Shown here one piece after another: positions 16,936-25,095 of a stretch of DNA of 64,000 nucleotides. Under the pieces are notes generated by a model, which was not told the origin of the DNA, did no database searches, and saw only the letters and a list, made by a program, of their open reading frames with translations. Where the stretch lies: the NCBI RefSeq assembly GCF_025938095.1, contig NZ_JAPCZF010000004.1:434001-498000 (forward strand), read 5' to 3'. The stretch comes from Novosphingobium sp. JCM 18896. Lineage in GTDB: Bacteria > Pseudomonadota > Alphaproteobacteria > Sphingomonadales > Sphingomonadaceae. The position numbers were made by a program, and so were the translations under genes. Each line of letters starts with the position of its first letter. The stretch's first letter is position 1.

Positions 16936-19900
16936 TTAGAACGGCGACTGGCTGATGAAGGTGTCGCCGCGGTCGATCTGGACCAGCGAATAGTCCTTGA
17001 CGCCGAGCAGCGTGACCGTGCCGTTGAGCCCGAGCAGCCCCAGGGTCAAGGTCAGATCCTGCTTGCCGTCGCCGTTGACGTCGCTGACCTTGGTCTTCGA
17101 CACCGACACGCCGAAGCCGAGCATCAGGCGGTCTTCCGCCACGTTGAAGTCGGTGATCGTGTCCTTGCCGCCGAACAGGCTGAAGCCGAAGGTATCGCGA
17201 CCCGCGCCGCCGGTCAGCTTGTCGTCACCGGTGTCGCCGTACAGCATGTCGTCGCCGGCACCGCCGTCGAGCTCGTCGTCGCCGAAGTCGCCCGACAGCA
17301 TGTCGTTGCCGTTGCCGCCGAACAGCTTGTCGTTGCCGAGCCCGCCCCAGAGCTTGTCGTTGCCGTCGAGGCCATAGAGCGTGTCGTTGCCCAGCAGGCC
17401 GCCGATCAGGTCCTCGCCCGAAGTGCCCGTCAGCGTATCGGCGCGCAGGCTGCCCACGCGGATCGCGCCGTCGGAGACGCCGGTGACCGAGACCTGGACG
17501 GTGGCGGTGCTGGTGAACTGGCCGTCGGTGACCGTGTAACTGAAGCTGTCGCTGGCCTTGGCGCCGCTATCGAGATCGTCGAAGCTTTCGTCGTCGGCGA
17601 TGTAGAACAGCGTCTTGGCGGCAGCATCGAACTGGACGGTGCCCTTGGTCCCGCTGGCGTTCACCGCGCTGATCGACAGCGTGGCGATGCCTTCGGGATC
17701 GATGTCGTTGCCGATCAGCTGCGACCAGAGATTGCCCGAGGTGGCGTCCTCGTCGATCGTGATCGCGTCCGCCTTGGCGGTCGGTGCCTCGTTGACGTTG
17801 TCGACCGCGATCTCGATCGTCTTCTCGATTATCGCGTTCGCCTTGTCGCGAACTTGCGTGGTGATCTGGAAGCTCTTGTCGGTCTCGTAGTCGAAGGCCC
17901 GGGTCGTGGTGACCTGGCCCGTCGCCGCGTCGACCGCGAAGCGGCCGCCGGCGTTGTTGGTCAGGCTGTAGGTCAGCACGTCGCCAGCCGTGTCCTTGGC
18001 CGACAGGGTGCCGACCACTGCACCGGCCGCCAGGTTCTCGGCGACCGCGGCATGGCTGATCGCCAGATCGGTCGGCGCGGTGTTGGGCTTGGCGTTGACC
18101 GTCACCGCGACCTGCGCCGAGTGGACCGCACCGTATTCGTCCGTAACCGTATAGGTGAACCTGTCGGTGGCCGATCCGCCGCTCGGAATGGCGTCGAAGG
18201 CGTCGTCATCGGCGGCATAGGTGAGCGTCTGCGTCGCCGCGTCGAACACCACCGTGCCGAGCGTGCCAGTGGCATCGACCGCCTTGATCCGCAGGGTCGA
18301 AGCGCCGTCGGGGTCGGTGTCGTTGGCCAGAAGCTGCGACCAGAGGTTGCCCGTCGTCGCGTCGACCGTGACGGCGACCGCGTCGTTCACCGCGACCGGC
18401 GCCTCGTTCTCCTGGACGTCGGTGATGTCGCCGAGATCCTGGGCCTGGTCGATCGCCTGGGTGACGTCCTGCGTCTCCTCGACCAGCTGGGCGAGCGTCG
18501 CCGGCGCCGCGCCGGGCAAGCCGGCACCGATGACCTGGGCAAGGACCTCGGTCTTGGTCAGATCGACCGGCTGGCCATTCTTGGCGAGATCACCGAGCGC
18601 GACGAGCGCCGCGGCGAGATCGCCCTGGTTGTCCTTCACCGTGTTGAGCACTTCGGCAACCGATGCGGCGGCCTTCTGGGCTTCGAAGGCTGGCGAACCG
18701 GGATTGGCCGCTCCGGCGACGAGGTCGACCTGGGTCAGCGCGAGGCCCGCATCGAGCCCGAAGGCTTGCTTCACCGCCGCCTCGGCCTGGGCCGCGGTCT
18801 TGCCGCCATCGACCAGGGTCTGGATCAGCGTGGTCAGCGGGTTGATCACCGAGGCGCCGTCGGGGGCCGAGAGCACGAGGTTGTTCGGCAGGTTCGTGTC
18901 GGTGTTCACGCCGCCCACCGCGCGGATCGGGCCGGTGGCACTGCTGAAGAAGCTGAACTTGCCCTGGCTGTCGGTCGTGGTGGACGTCTCGCCGGCATCC
19001 AGCACGCCATTGCCGTTGGCGTCGATGAAGACCGTCGCGCCGCTCAGATAGCCGTCGGCCACGGTGCCCTGATTCAGCGCGATGCCGCCCGGCGAGCCGA
19101 TCTCGTTGGCATCGTTGATCGCCTTGAAGGCATCGTTGGTGCCGACCGCGCTCAGTACCGTGATCGTGCCGTTGAGGCCGGCGGTGTTGTCGAAGGTCGA
19201 ATAGGGCGCGGTGCTGTCCGCGGCGCCGAACGCGACATTCGCCTGGAGCTTGCCCGAGGCGTCGTAGATGTTGACCTCATCGCCCTTGCCGCCGAGGCCG
19301 ATCCCGCTGCCGGTGTAGGTGCCGATCTGCAGGCCAGCGGGCTTCACACCGCCGAACCAGGTGTCGACGAACTGCGCGGCGATCGCGGGAGCCCCCTCGA
19401 TGAAGATCACCGACTCGCCCGGCGCGATCGTCGTGATGCCGTTGAGCGCCAGGGCCGAGCCGAAGGCCTTAGAGTCGTCGTCGACCTTCCAGCCGGCGAT
19501 GTTGACCGCCACCGTGCTGGTGTTGGTCAGCTCGAACCAGTCGGCCTTGAACGGGCTGTTGTCGTTCGACCAGGGCGCGACCTCGGTGATCGCGATCTTG
19601 CCCTGCGGGGTCTCGTTGACAACGTTGGTGAGGCCGAGCGTATAGGTCGTGCTCGCGTCGGGCGTGGTGCCCACGGTGACGTCGTCGACCGAGACCGTGA
19701 CCGAATAGCTCTGCTTGGCTTCGTAATCGAGCACGGTGCCGGCCTTGATGTAGAGGCCGGTGCTGTCGACTTCGAAATACTGCGCATCGGTGCCGGTGAC
19801 GCTGAGCTGGTTGGTGCCCATGCCGTCGTCGGTGACGTTCACGTCGGCCACCTTGATCCGCGTCGCCGTGCTGGTGTTTTCCTCGATCGCGGTCGTGGCG

Positions 19901-22900
19901 TTGGCCAGGGTGATCGCGGTCGGCGCCTTGTTCGACGCGACCGGCGGCGTTGCGCCGCCCGGCGAGCCGATTTCGTTGGCGTCGTTGATCGCCTTGAAGG
20001 CGCCGTTGGTGCCCGTGGCGCTCAGCTGCGTGATCGTCGTGCCGTTGAGGCCGGCAGTGTTGTCGAAGGTCGAATAGGGTGCGGTGCTGTCTGAGGCGCC
20101 GAAAGTGACGTCCGCCTGGAGCTTGCCAGAGGCGTCGTAGATGTTGATCTGATCGCCGCCCGCGCTGAGCCCGATGCCGCTGCCGGTGTAGGTGCCGATC
20201 TGCAGGCCCGCCGGCGCGTTGCCGCCGAACCAGGTGTTGATGAACTGCGTGGCGATTGCGGGATCGGCGGATTCGATAAAGATCACCGACTCGCCTGGCT
20301 TGATCGTGGTGATGCCGTTGAGCGCGAGTGCCTTGGTGAAGTCCCTCGAGTTGTCGTCAACCTTCCAGCCGGTGATGTCGATCGCGACCGCGCTCGTATT
20401 GGTCAGCTCGAACCAGTCAGCCTTGAACGGGCTGTTGTCGTTGGACCAGGGCGCGACCTCGGAGACGATCAGGCGCCCCACCGAGCCCGGCGAGCCGATC
20501 TCGTTGCTGTCCTGCGCCGCAACGAAGGCGCCGTTCTTGCCGACTTCGCTGAGCGTGGTGACGGCCGAGCCATTGATGCCGGCAGCGTTGTTGAACGTCT
20601 GGTAGGGTGCGGTGGCATCCGCCGCGCCGAAGGTGATGCTGGCCTGGAGCGTGCCCGTGGTGTCGTAGAGGTTGAGCGCATCGCTTTCGGTGCTGAGGCC
20701 GATACCGCTGCCGCTGTAGGTGCCGATCTGCAGACCAGCGGGCTTGGTGCCGCCGAACCAGGTGTTGATGAAGGCATCGATTGCAGCGGGTGAGCTGCTC
20801 TCGATGAAGATCACCGATTCCCCGGCAGCGATGCTGGTCACGCCGTTGAGCGCGACGGCCGTGCTGAAGGCCTTCGAGCTGTCGTCGATCTTCCAGCCGG
20901 CGATGTTGACCGCGCTCGTGCCGCCGTTGGTGATCTCGAACCAGTCGGCGCCGACCGGGCTGTTACCGCTCGACCAGGGTGCGGCTTCGGAGATGTAGAG
21001 GCCCGAATTGCCGCCGCTGCCTTCGTTGACCACGTCCTTGAGCGTGAGCGTGTAGTTCACCGTCGCGTCGGGCGAGCCGCCGACGGCTGCGTCGTCGACC
21101 TGGACCGTGACCGAGAAGCTGGCCTTGGTCTCGTAGTCGAGGACCGTGCCGGCCTTGATGTAGAGCCCCGAGGCGTCGGCCTCGAAATACTGCGCGTCGG
21201 CGCCGGTGACGCTGAACACGTTGTTGCCGAGCTGATCGTCGGTCACCGTGATGTCGGCAACCTTGAAGCGCGTTGCCGTGCTGGTGTTTTCCACGAGCTC
21301 GGTCGCGGCATTGGTCAGCGCGATCGCGGTCGGTGCCGCGTTGGGCACGGACGAGGTCTGGTAGACCCAGAGCTGCGGATGGCTGGCATCGCCGCCGCCG
21401 TTCTCGCTGACGACATAGAGGTTGCCCTGCTTGTCCATCGCCAGGCCTTCGTGCTGCTGCTGGTTGGCGCTGTTGCCCGGATCGCCGATGATCGTCAGCG
21501 ACGAGAGCACGTTGCCCGCGCGGTCGACCTCGAGGATCTTGCCCGATTCCTGGCTGAGCACGAGCAGGTTGCCGCGCTCGGACGTGCCGATCGTCGACAG
21601 GTTCGACAGCGCGAAGACGTCGGCCATGTCACCCAGGGCGAGCTTCGCGGGATCGAACAGGTTGGTCGAATTCGCGGTGGTCGCCGAGCCGTTGCTGGCG
21701 GTGCCATTGGCGAAATCGACCGTCGTCTGGAAGATGCCCTGCGGATCGCTTTCCTTGACGAAGATGTAGCCGCCGGTTGCGGGATCGTAGGTCACGCCCT
21801 CGAGACCGACGTTGCCGGTCGTCGTGCCCAGCTTGACCACCTGGGTATCGGTGCGAACCAGCGAGCCGCCGGCCGTATATTCGAAGCTGATGACGCTGCG
21901 CGTGCGCTCTTCGACCATGACGAACTTGCCGTTGCCGACATAGGCCAGGCCCTCGATGTCGTCGAAGGCGCCCGCGGTCAGGGTCATCGAACCGATGAGC
22001 TGGCCGGTCTTGCTGATCTCGACGATCGCGGTCGTGCCGTCACCGACGACGAACAGCGAGTCCTTGTCCCAGTTGTAGGTGATCGCCGAAGCTTCGGTTG
22101 CGAGCTTGTTGCTCGCCGGAACGCCGGCAGCGGTGGTCGGCAGGTCGTAGCGGCCGGTGCGGACGTAGGTCGACAGGTCGACCGAGAGCGGCGTCTCGCC
22201 CTTGATCTCGAACGAGGCGACGAGCGGATCGTGATCGGTGCCGCGCGCGGCGGTATCGGGCTGTTCGGAATTGATGTGGACCGCGTCGAACTGCACGTTC
22301 TGATACAGCGCGTTGCTGACCAGGACGTTGTCGAGCGCCTGGGCATTGCTGCCGAACATGTAGGAGTAGCGCTCTTCCTCGGGCAGCGTGCGATGCAGGT
22401 TGGTCAGCAGGCCGCCGGCTTCGAGCAGTTCGAGCGACTGTTCGAAGTAGAAGCCGTTGAAGTCGCCGAGCACGGCGACGCGCGCCTCGGTATCGGCACC
22501 GATCAGGTCCTCGACATAGTCGCGGATTGCTTCGGACTGGGCGATGCGCGCGGCCTCGGCGCCGTTGACCGGCGGCTGGGTCGCGCCGAACAGCGGATCG
22601 CTGCCGCCGCGCGAGCTCGAATGCACCGAGATCGCGGTCACTTCCTCGCCGTTGAACTCGAAGGTCGCGGCCAGCGGATTGCGGCTGTTGGCGAAGGCTA
22701 CGCCGGTGATCAGCTCGGCGCTGCCCTCGACGTAGTCGACGCGGCCCGGATTGTAGAGGAAGCCGTTGCGGATGTTGCCGCCCGGCTCGCCGCCGGTGGT
22801 GCCCGCCGCGCTCGGCGTGATCTCGATATAGACGTATTCGGGGCCGCCGAGCGCCTTGATCGCGTCGATCAGGCCCTTGGCCGTGACATAGCCCGAAAGA

Positions 22901-24846
22901 TCGCTGCCGTTGCCTGCGCCGTCCTTGTCTTGGATTTCCTGCAGCGCGATCACGTCGGGCGCACGCAGGTTGTAGGCGATGTCGCGCGCGAGGATGGTGA
23001 ACTTGTTGTCGCCGGGATCGAGGTTCTCGACGTTGTAGGTCGCCATCGTCAGGTGGGTGGCGTCGCCGACCAGCGTGGTGGTCTCGCGCGTCGGCTCGGC
23101 CACGTCCTTGGTGACGGTGACCGCGCCGGTCACCAGCAGTTCGTAGGACTGGAAGTCGTAGTTGATGATGCCGGTGACGTCGCTGAGCTCGTCGCCCTGG
23201 GTGTACTTGCCGTTGAAGCCCGAGAGGCTGGAATCGTCGAGCTGGATCCGCTCGGGATTGTAGTCGTCGAAGCCGTTGGCATTGCCCGAGATGGTCATGC
23301 CGCCGCGGTCGTTGAGGCCGGTGGCGCCAGCGCCGCCCGAGGCGACGACATAGGTCTCGCCGAACGAATTGGTGCGGTCGACGACGATGGGTGCATCCAC
23401 CGTGACGCGCATGCCTTCGAGCGATTCGAAGAAGTCGGCGGCGTCGTTCTGCGGGTCGTAGACCGCGAACTGATCGTCGTCGAAGGTGTCGGTCGGCGGC
23501 AGCAGGCCGCCGGTGCCGATCACGACGGCATCGGGCAGGGCGTGGACCAGGGCCTGGCCGCCGGTGTCCTTGGCGACCGATACGGCGGTCGCGACGATTT
23601 CGGTGGTCGTGAGATTGGCCGCGGACCCGCCCGGCAGGAATTCCTCGACCTTGCCGGTGACCGTGGCTTCGTTGCCCACCTGCACGCTCGGCGCGGTCGT
23701 GGTGAAGACGAAGATCGCGTCCGAAGTCCGCGCGTTGCCGTCGCCGGTCTTGTCCTGGAGGTAGAAGCCGTTGCTGGCGACCGCGGTGACCACGCCGGTC
23801 GTCGTCACGCTCTGGCCGGCATAGGCCGACTTATGCGCTTCGCCCTGGATCTGGTAGATCGCGATCTGCTGGGCATCGTCGTTGAGGATCTTGCCCGTTG
23901 CCGCGGCCGTGCCGATCGTGCCGGCCGTGGCATTGGCGAGCGTTACGGTGAAGGTCTCGTCGGCTTCGGCGATGGTGTCGTTGACCACCGCGATCTTGAT
24001 CGTCGCCTCGGTCTGACCGTCGGCGAAGCTGACCTGGCCCTGGGGAAGGGCGTTGCCGACGAAATCGGCGGCGTTCGCCGTGCCGGCGCTGACCAGATAG
24101 TCGAGCGTGGCCGCACCGGCCGAACCGCCGCTGCGCGTGACCTTGAGCTCGACGAAGCCAGCGCCCTCGGCGGCCGAACCTGCGGCGATGCCGAACACGC
24201 CCGGGGTCGGAGTGACGGGACCCGGATTGGCGGTGATCGCGAAGTTGTCGATCGCGAGACCATCGTCGGAGCCGTTGGCGTTGAAATCGGTCCAGCGGAT
24301 CCAGAACTTGGCACCCGCGGCGAGCGGATTGTCGAGCGCGACGGTCGACGAGATGTCGGTCCGGTTGGCGGCCGCATTGCCGTCGAGCGCGCCGGCGGTA
24401 CCAGCCTGTACCGGCGCTACGAAATCGAGCGCGTCGATGTCGGTCCAGGTGCCCGTGGTCAGGCTGGTCGCGTCGAAGCTGATCTGGAAGTCGAGCTGAT
24501 CCTTGCGTCCGGTCGCGCCCAGGCGCCACTGCTCGCCGGTATAGGCGATCAGCAGCGAGGTAAGCGTCTGACCGGTTTCGTTGACGAATTCGGCGCCGAT
24601 CGTGGGGGTGTTGGTGCCGCTCAGCAGAGTACCCAAGGCGCGATCGGTGCCGTTCGCCGCGCCGAAGCTGTAGGTATCACCCGCCGTCCCCGAACCGGTG
24701 CCCGCCGTGTAGGATTGGTTGACGGTGGCGCTGGTGCCGCTTTCGGACAGGAACCAGCCACTGGGCAGGGCGCTGCTCGCACCAGAAGCCGCAAGGCTGT
24801 CGAAATTCTCGGTCGCGGCAGTCCCGGTGCTGGTCAGCTTGGTCAC
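16936..24846 (-). CDS. Giant RTX secreted protein with ExeM/NucH-type nuclease and lamin-tail domains, 2636 aa
   Basis: Starts at GTG 24846 with AGGGG nine bases before it. There is no N-terminal signal; eight RTX nonapeptides near residues 2484-2550 (GNDKLWGGL, GDDMLYGDT types) point to type I secretion. Domains in order: N-terminal jelly-roll-like region with DxDGLAIDNF; Calx-beta (about 210-320); ExeM-like OB region (about 330-590); endonuclease/exonuclease/phosphatase domain (about 600-883) with TYNVEN, ALQEIQD, LGDFNGF and GTDHDP catalytic motifs; SdiA-regulated-like beta-propeller (about 910-1165); cadherin-like and three lamin-tail domains (about 1166-1925); an EF-hand-like loop DANGNGVLDAGE; tandem VCBS/cadherin repeats; RTX. 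It is probably a calcium-dependent extracellular nuclease with adhesive parts. No ABC exporter genes are nearby. Confidence 0.9.
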   Translation of the reverse strand: MTKLTSTGTAATENFDSLAASGASSALPSGWFLSESGTSATVNQSYTAGTGSGTAGDTYSFGAANGTDRALGTLLSGTNTPTIGAEFVNETGQTLTSLLIAYTGEQWRLGATGRKDQLDFQISFDATSLTTGTWTDIDALDFVAPVQAGTAGALDGNAAANRTDISSTVALDNPLAAGAKFWIRWTDFNANGSDDGLAIDNFAITANPGPVTPTPGVFGIAAGSAAEGAGFVELKVTRSGGSAGAATLDYLVSAGTANAADFVGNALPQGQVSFADGQTEATIKIAVVNDTIAEADETFTVTLANATAGTIGTAAATGKILNDDAQQIAIYQIQGEAHKSAYAGQSVTTTGVVTAVASNGFYLQDKTGDGNARTSDAIFVFTTTAPSVQVGNEATVTGKVEEFLPGGSAANLTTTEIVATAVSVAKDTGGQALVHALPDAVVIGTGGLLPPTDTFDDDQFAVYDPQNDAADFFESLEGMRVTVDAPIVVDRTNSFGETYVVASGGAGATGLNDRGGMTISGNANGFDDYNPERIQLDDSSLSGFNGKYTQGDELSDVTGIINYDFQSYELLVTGAVTVTKDVAEPTRETTTLVGDATHLTMATYNVENLDPGDNKFTILARDIAYNLRAPDVIALQEIQDKDGAGNGSDLSGYVTAKGLIDAIKALGGPEYVYIEITPSAAGTTGGEPGGNIRNGFLYNPGRVDYVEGSAELITGVAFANSRNPLAATFEFNGEEVTAISVHSSSRGGSDPLFGATQPPVNGAEAARIAQSEAIRDYVEDLIGADTEARVAVLGDFNGFYFEQSLELLEAGGLLTNLHRTLPEEERYSYMFGSNAQALDNVLVSNALYQNVQFDAVHINSEQPDTAARGTDHDPLVASFEIKGETPLSVDLSTYVRTGRYDLPTTAAGVPASNKLATEASAITYNWDKDSLFVVGDGTTAIVEISKTGQLIGSMTLTAGAFDDIEGLAYVGNGKFVMVEERTRSVISFEYTAGGSLVRTDTQVVKLGTTTGNVGLEGVTYDPATGGYIFVKESDPQGIFQTTVDFANGTASNGSATTANSTNLFDPAKLALGDMADVFALSNLSTIGTSERGNLLVLSQESGKILEVDRAGNVLSSLTIIGDPGNSANQQQHEGLAMDKQGNLYVVSENGGGDASHPQLWVYQTSSVPNAAPTAIALTNAATELVENTSTATRFKVADITVTDDQLGNNVFSVTGADAQYFEADASGLYIKAGTVLDYETKASFSVTVQVDDAAVGGSPDATVNYTLTLKDVVNEGSGGNSGLYISEAAPWSSGNSPVGADWFEITNGGTSAVNIAGWKIDDSSKAFSTAVALNGVTSIAAGESVIFIESSSPAAIDAFINTWFGGTKPAGLQIGTYSGSGIGLSTESDALNLYDTTGTLQASITFGAADATAPYQTFNNAAGINGSAVTTLSEVGKNGAFVAAQDSNEIGSPGSVGRLIVSEVAPWSNDNSPFKADWFELTNTSAVAIDITGWKVDDNSRDFTKALALNGITTIKPGESVIFIESADPAIATQFINTWFGGNAPAGLQIGTYTGSGIGLSAGGDQINIYDASGKLQADVTFGASDSTAPYSTFDNTAGLNGTTITQLSATGTNGAFKAINDANEIGSPGGATPPVASNKAPTAITLANATTAIEENTSTATRIKVADVNVTDDGMGTNQLSVTGTDAQYFEVDSTGLYIKAGTVLDYEAKQSYSVTVSVDDVTVGTTPDASTTYTLGLTNVVNETPQGKIAITEVAPWSNDNSPFKADWFELTNTSTVAVNIAGWKVDDDSKAFGSALALNGITTIAPGESVIFIEGAPAIAAQFVDTWFGGVKPAGLQIGTYTGSGIGLGGKGDEVNIYDASGKLQANVAFGAADSTAPYSTFDNTAGLNGTITVLSAVGTNDAFKAINDANEIGSPGGIALNQGTVADGYLSGATVFIDANGNGVLDAGETSTTTDSQGKFSFFSSATGPIRAVGGVNTDTNLPNNLVLSAPDGASVINPLTTLIQTLVDGGKTAAQAEAAVKQAFGLDAGLALTQVDLVAGAANPGSPAFEAQKAAASVAEVLNTVKDNQGDLAAALVALGDLAKNGQPVDLTKTEVLAQVIGAGLPGAAPATLAQLVEETQDVTQAIDQAQDLGDITDVQENEAPVAVNDAVAVTVDATTGNLWSQLLANDTDPDGASTLRIKAVDATGTLGTVVFDAATQTLTYAADDDAFDAIPSGGSATDRFTYTVTDEYGAVHSAQVAVTVNAKPNTAPTDLAISHAAVAENLAAGAVVGTLSAKDTAGDVLTYSLTNNAGGRFAVDAATGQVTTTRAFDYETDKSFQITTQVRDKANAIIEKTIEIAVDNVNEAPTAKADAITIDEDATSGNLWSQLIGNDIDPEGIATLSISAVNASGTKGTVQFDAAAKTLFYIADDESFDDLDSGAKASDSFSYTVTDGQFTSTATVQVSVTGVSDGAIRVGSLRADTLTGTSGEDLIGGLLGNDTLYGLDGNDKLWGGLGNDKLFGGNGNDMLSGDFGDDELDGGAGDDMLYGDTGDDKLTGGAGRDTFGFSLFGGKDTITDFNVAEDRLMLGFGVSVSKTKVSDVNGDGKQDLTLTLGLLGLNGTVTLLGVKDYSLVQIDRGDTFISQSPF
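19075..21350 (-). repeat. Internal cadherin / lamin-tail repeat block in the RTX gene
   Basis: Three lamin-tail units lie at about 20482-21003, 19957-20470 and 19075-19593. Each begins ISEAAPWS / VSEVAPWS / ITEVAPWS and ends NEIGSPG. The second and third are almost identical at both protein and DNA level (for example NDNSPFKADWFELTNTS). A cadherin-like unit (TAIALTNAATE and TAITLANATTA types) precedes the first unit (about 21010-21350) and the third (about 19605-19935). The pattern shows recent internal duplication and could recombine. Confidence 0.85.
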
Positions 24847-24862
24847 GTCGATTCGCCCCTCG

Positions 24863-24877
24863 TTAATAAAGCGTTAA
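24863..24877 (-). promoter_or_regulatory. CtrA-type binding site TTAA-N7-TTAA
   Basis: On the minus strand the sequence reads TTAACGCTTTATTAAC, a full match to the alphaproteobacterial CtrA consensus (TTAA-N7-TTAA, also TTAAC-N6-TTAAC). It ends two bases before the AGGGG ribosome-binding site of the RTX gene. Placement this close to the start codon fits repression or a very short leader. TTAA is rare in this GC-rich region, which strengthens the call. Confidence 0.6.
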
Positions 24878-24999
24878 GGTCGCTAGGAACTGTCGATGAC
24901 GGCCGGATGGAGTTTTTGTGACCCTATGAAGACTCTCCCGAAATGAATGGCTGGACCGTGCGGTCCCGGGTGGGGTGGGCTTTGAGAGGCCGGATGAGA

Positions 25000-25062
25000 C
25001 GTTAACCGTCCCGACCGCTGAAGGCCTCCCGGCTAGGGGCGAGCCAAGGAGCATGGTTAACG
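25000..25062. promoter_or_regulatory. Paired GTTAAC sites in the divergent RTX / GGDEF intergenic region
   Basis: CGTTAACC (25000-25007) and its inverse GGTTAACG (25055-25062) are 55 bases apart centre to centre. They lie upstream of the diguanylate cyclase start and behind the RTX promoter. They contain TTAA half-sites of the CtrA type. They may also mark a loop-forming repressor pair. The rest of the 249-base region shows no gene. Confidence 0.35.
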
Positions 25063-25095
25063 GTTCCGAATGACTTGGCTGCTAGAATTCCGGCC

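Noticed and set aside
19075..21003. Possible CRISPR-like or intergenic repeat array
   Set aside because: The repeats are about 500 bases long, in frame, and encode lamin-tail domains of one protein.
16915..24921. Very long plus-strand frames antisense to the RTX gene
   Set aside because: They mirror the repeat structure of the sense gene and show low-complexity Asp/Val/Arg/Gly text without known motifs.
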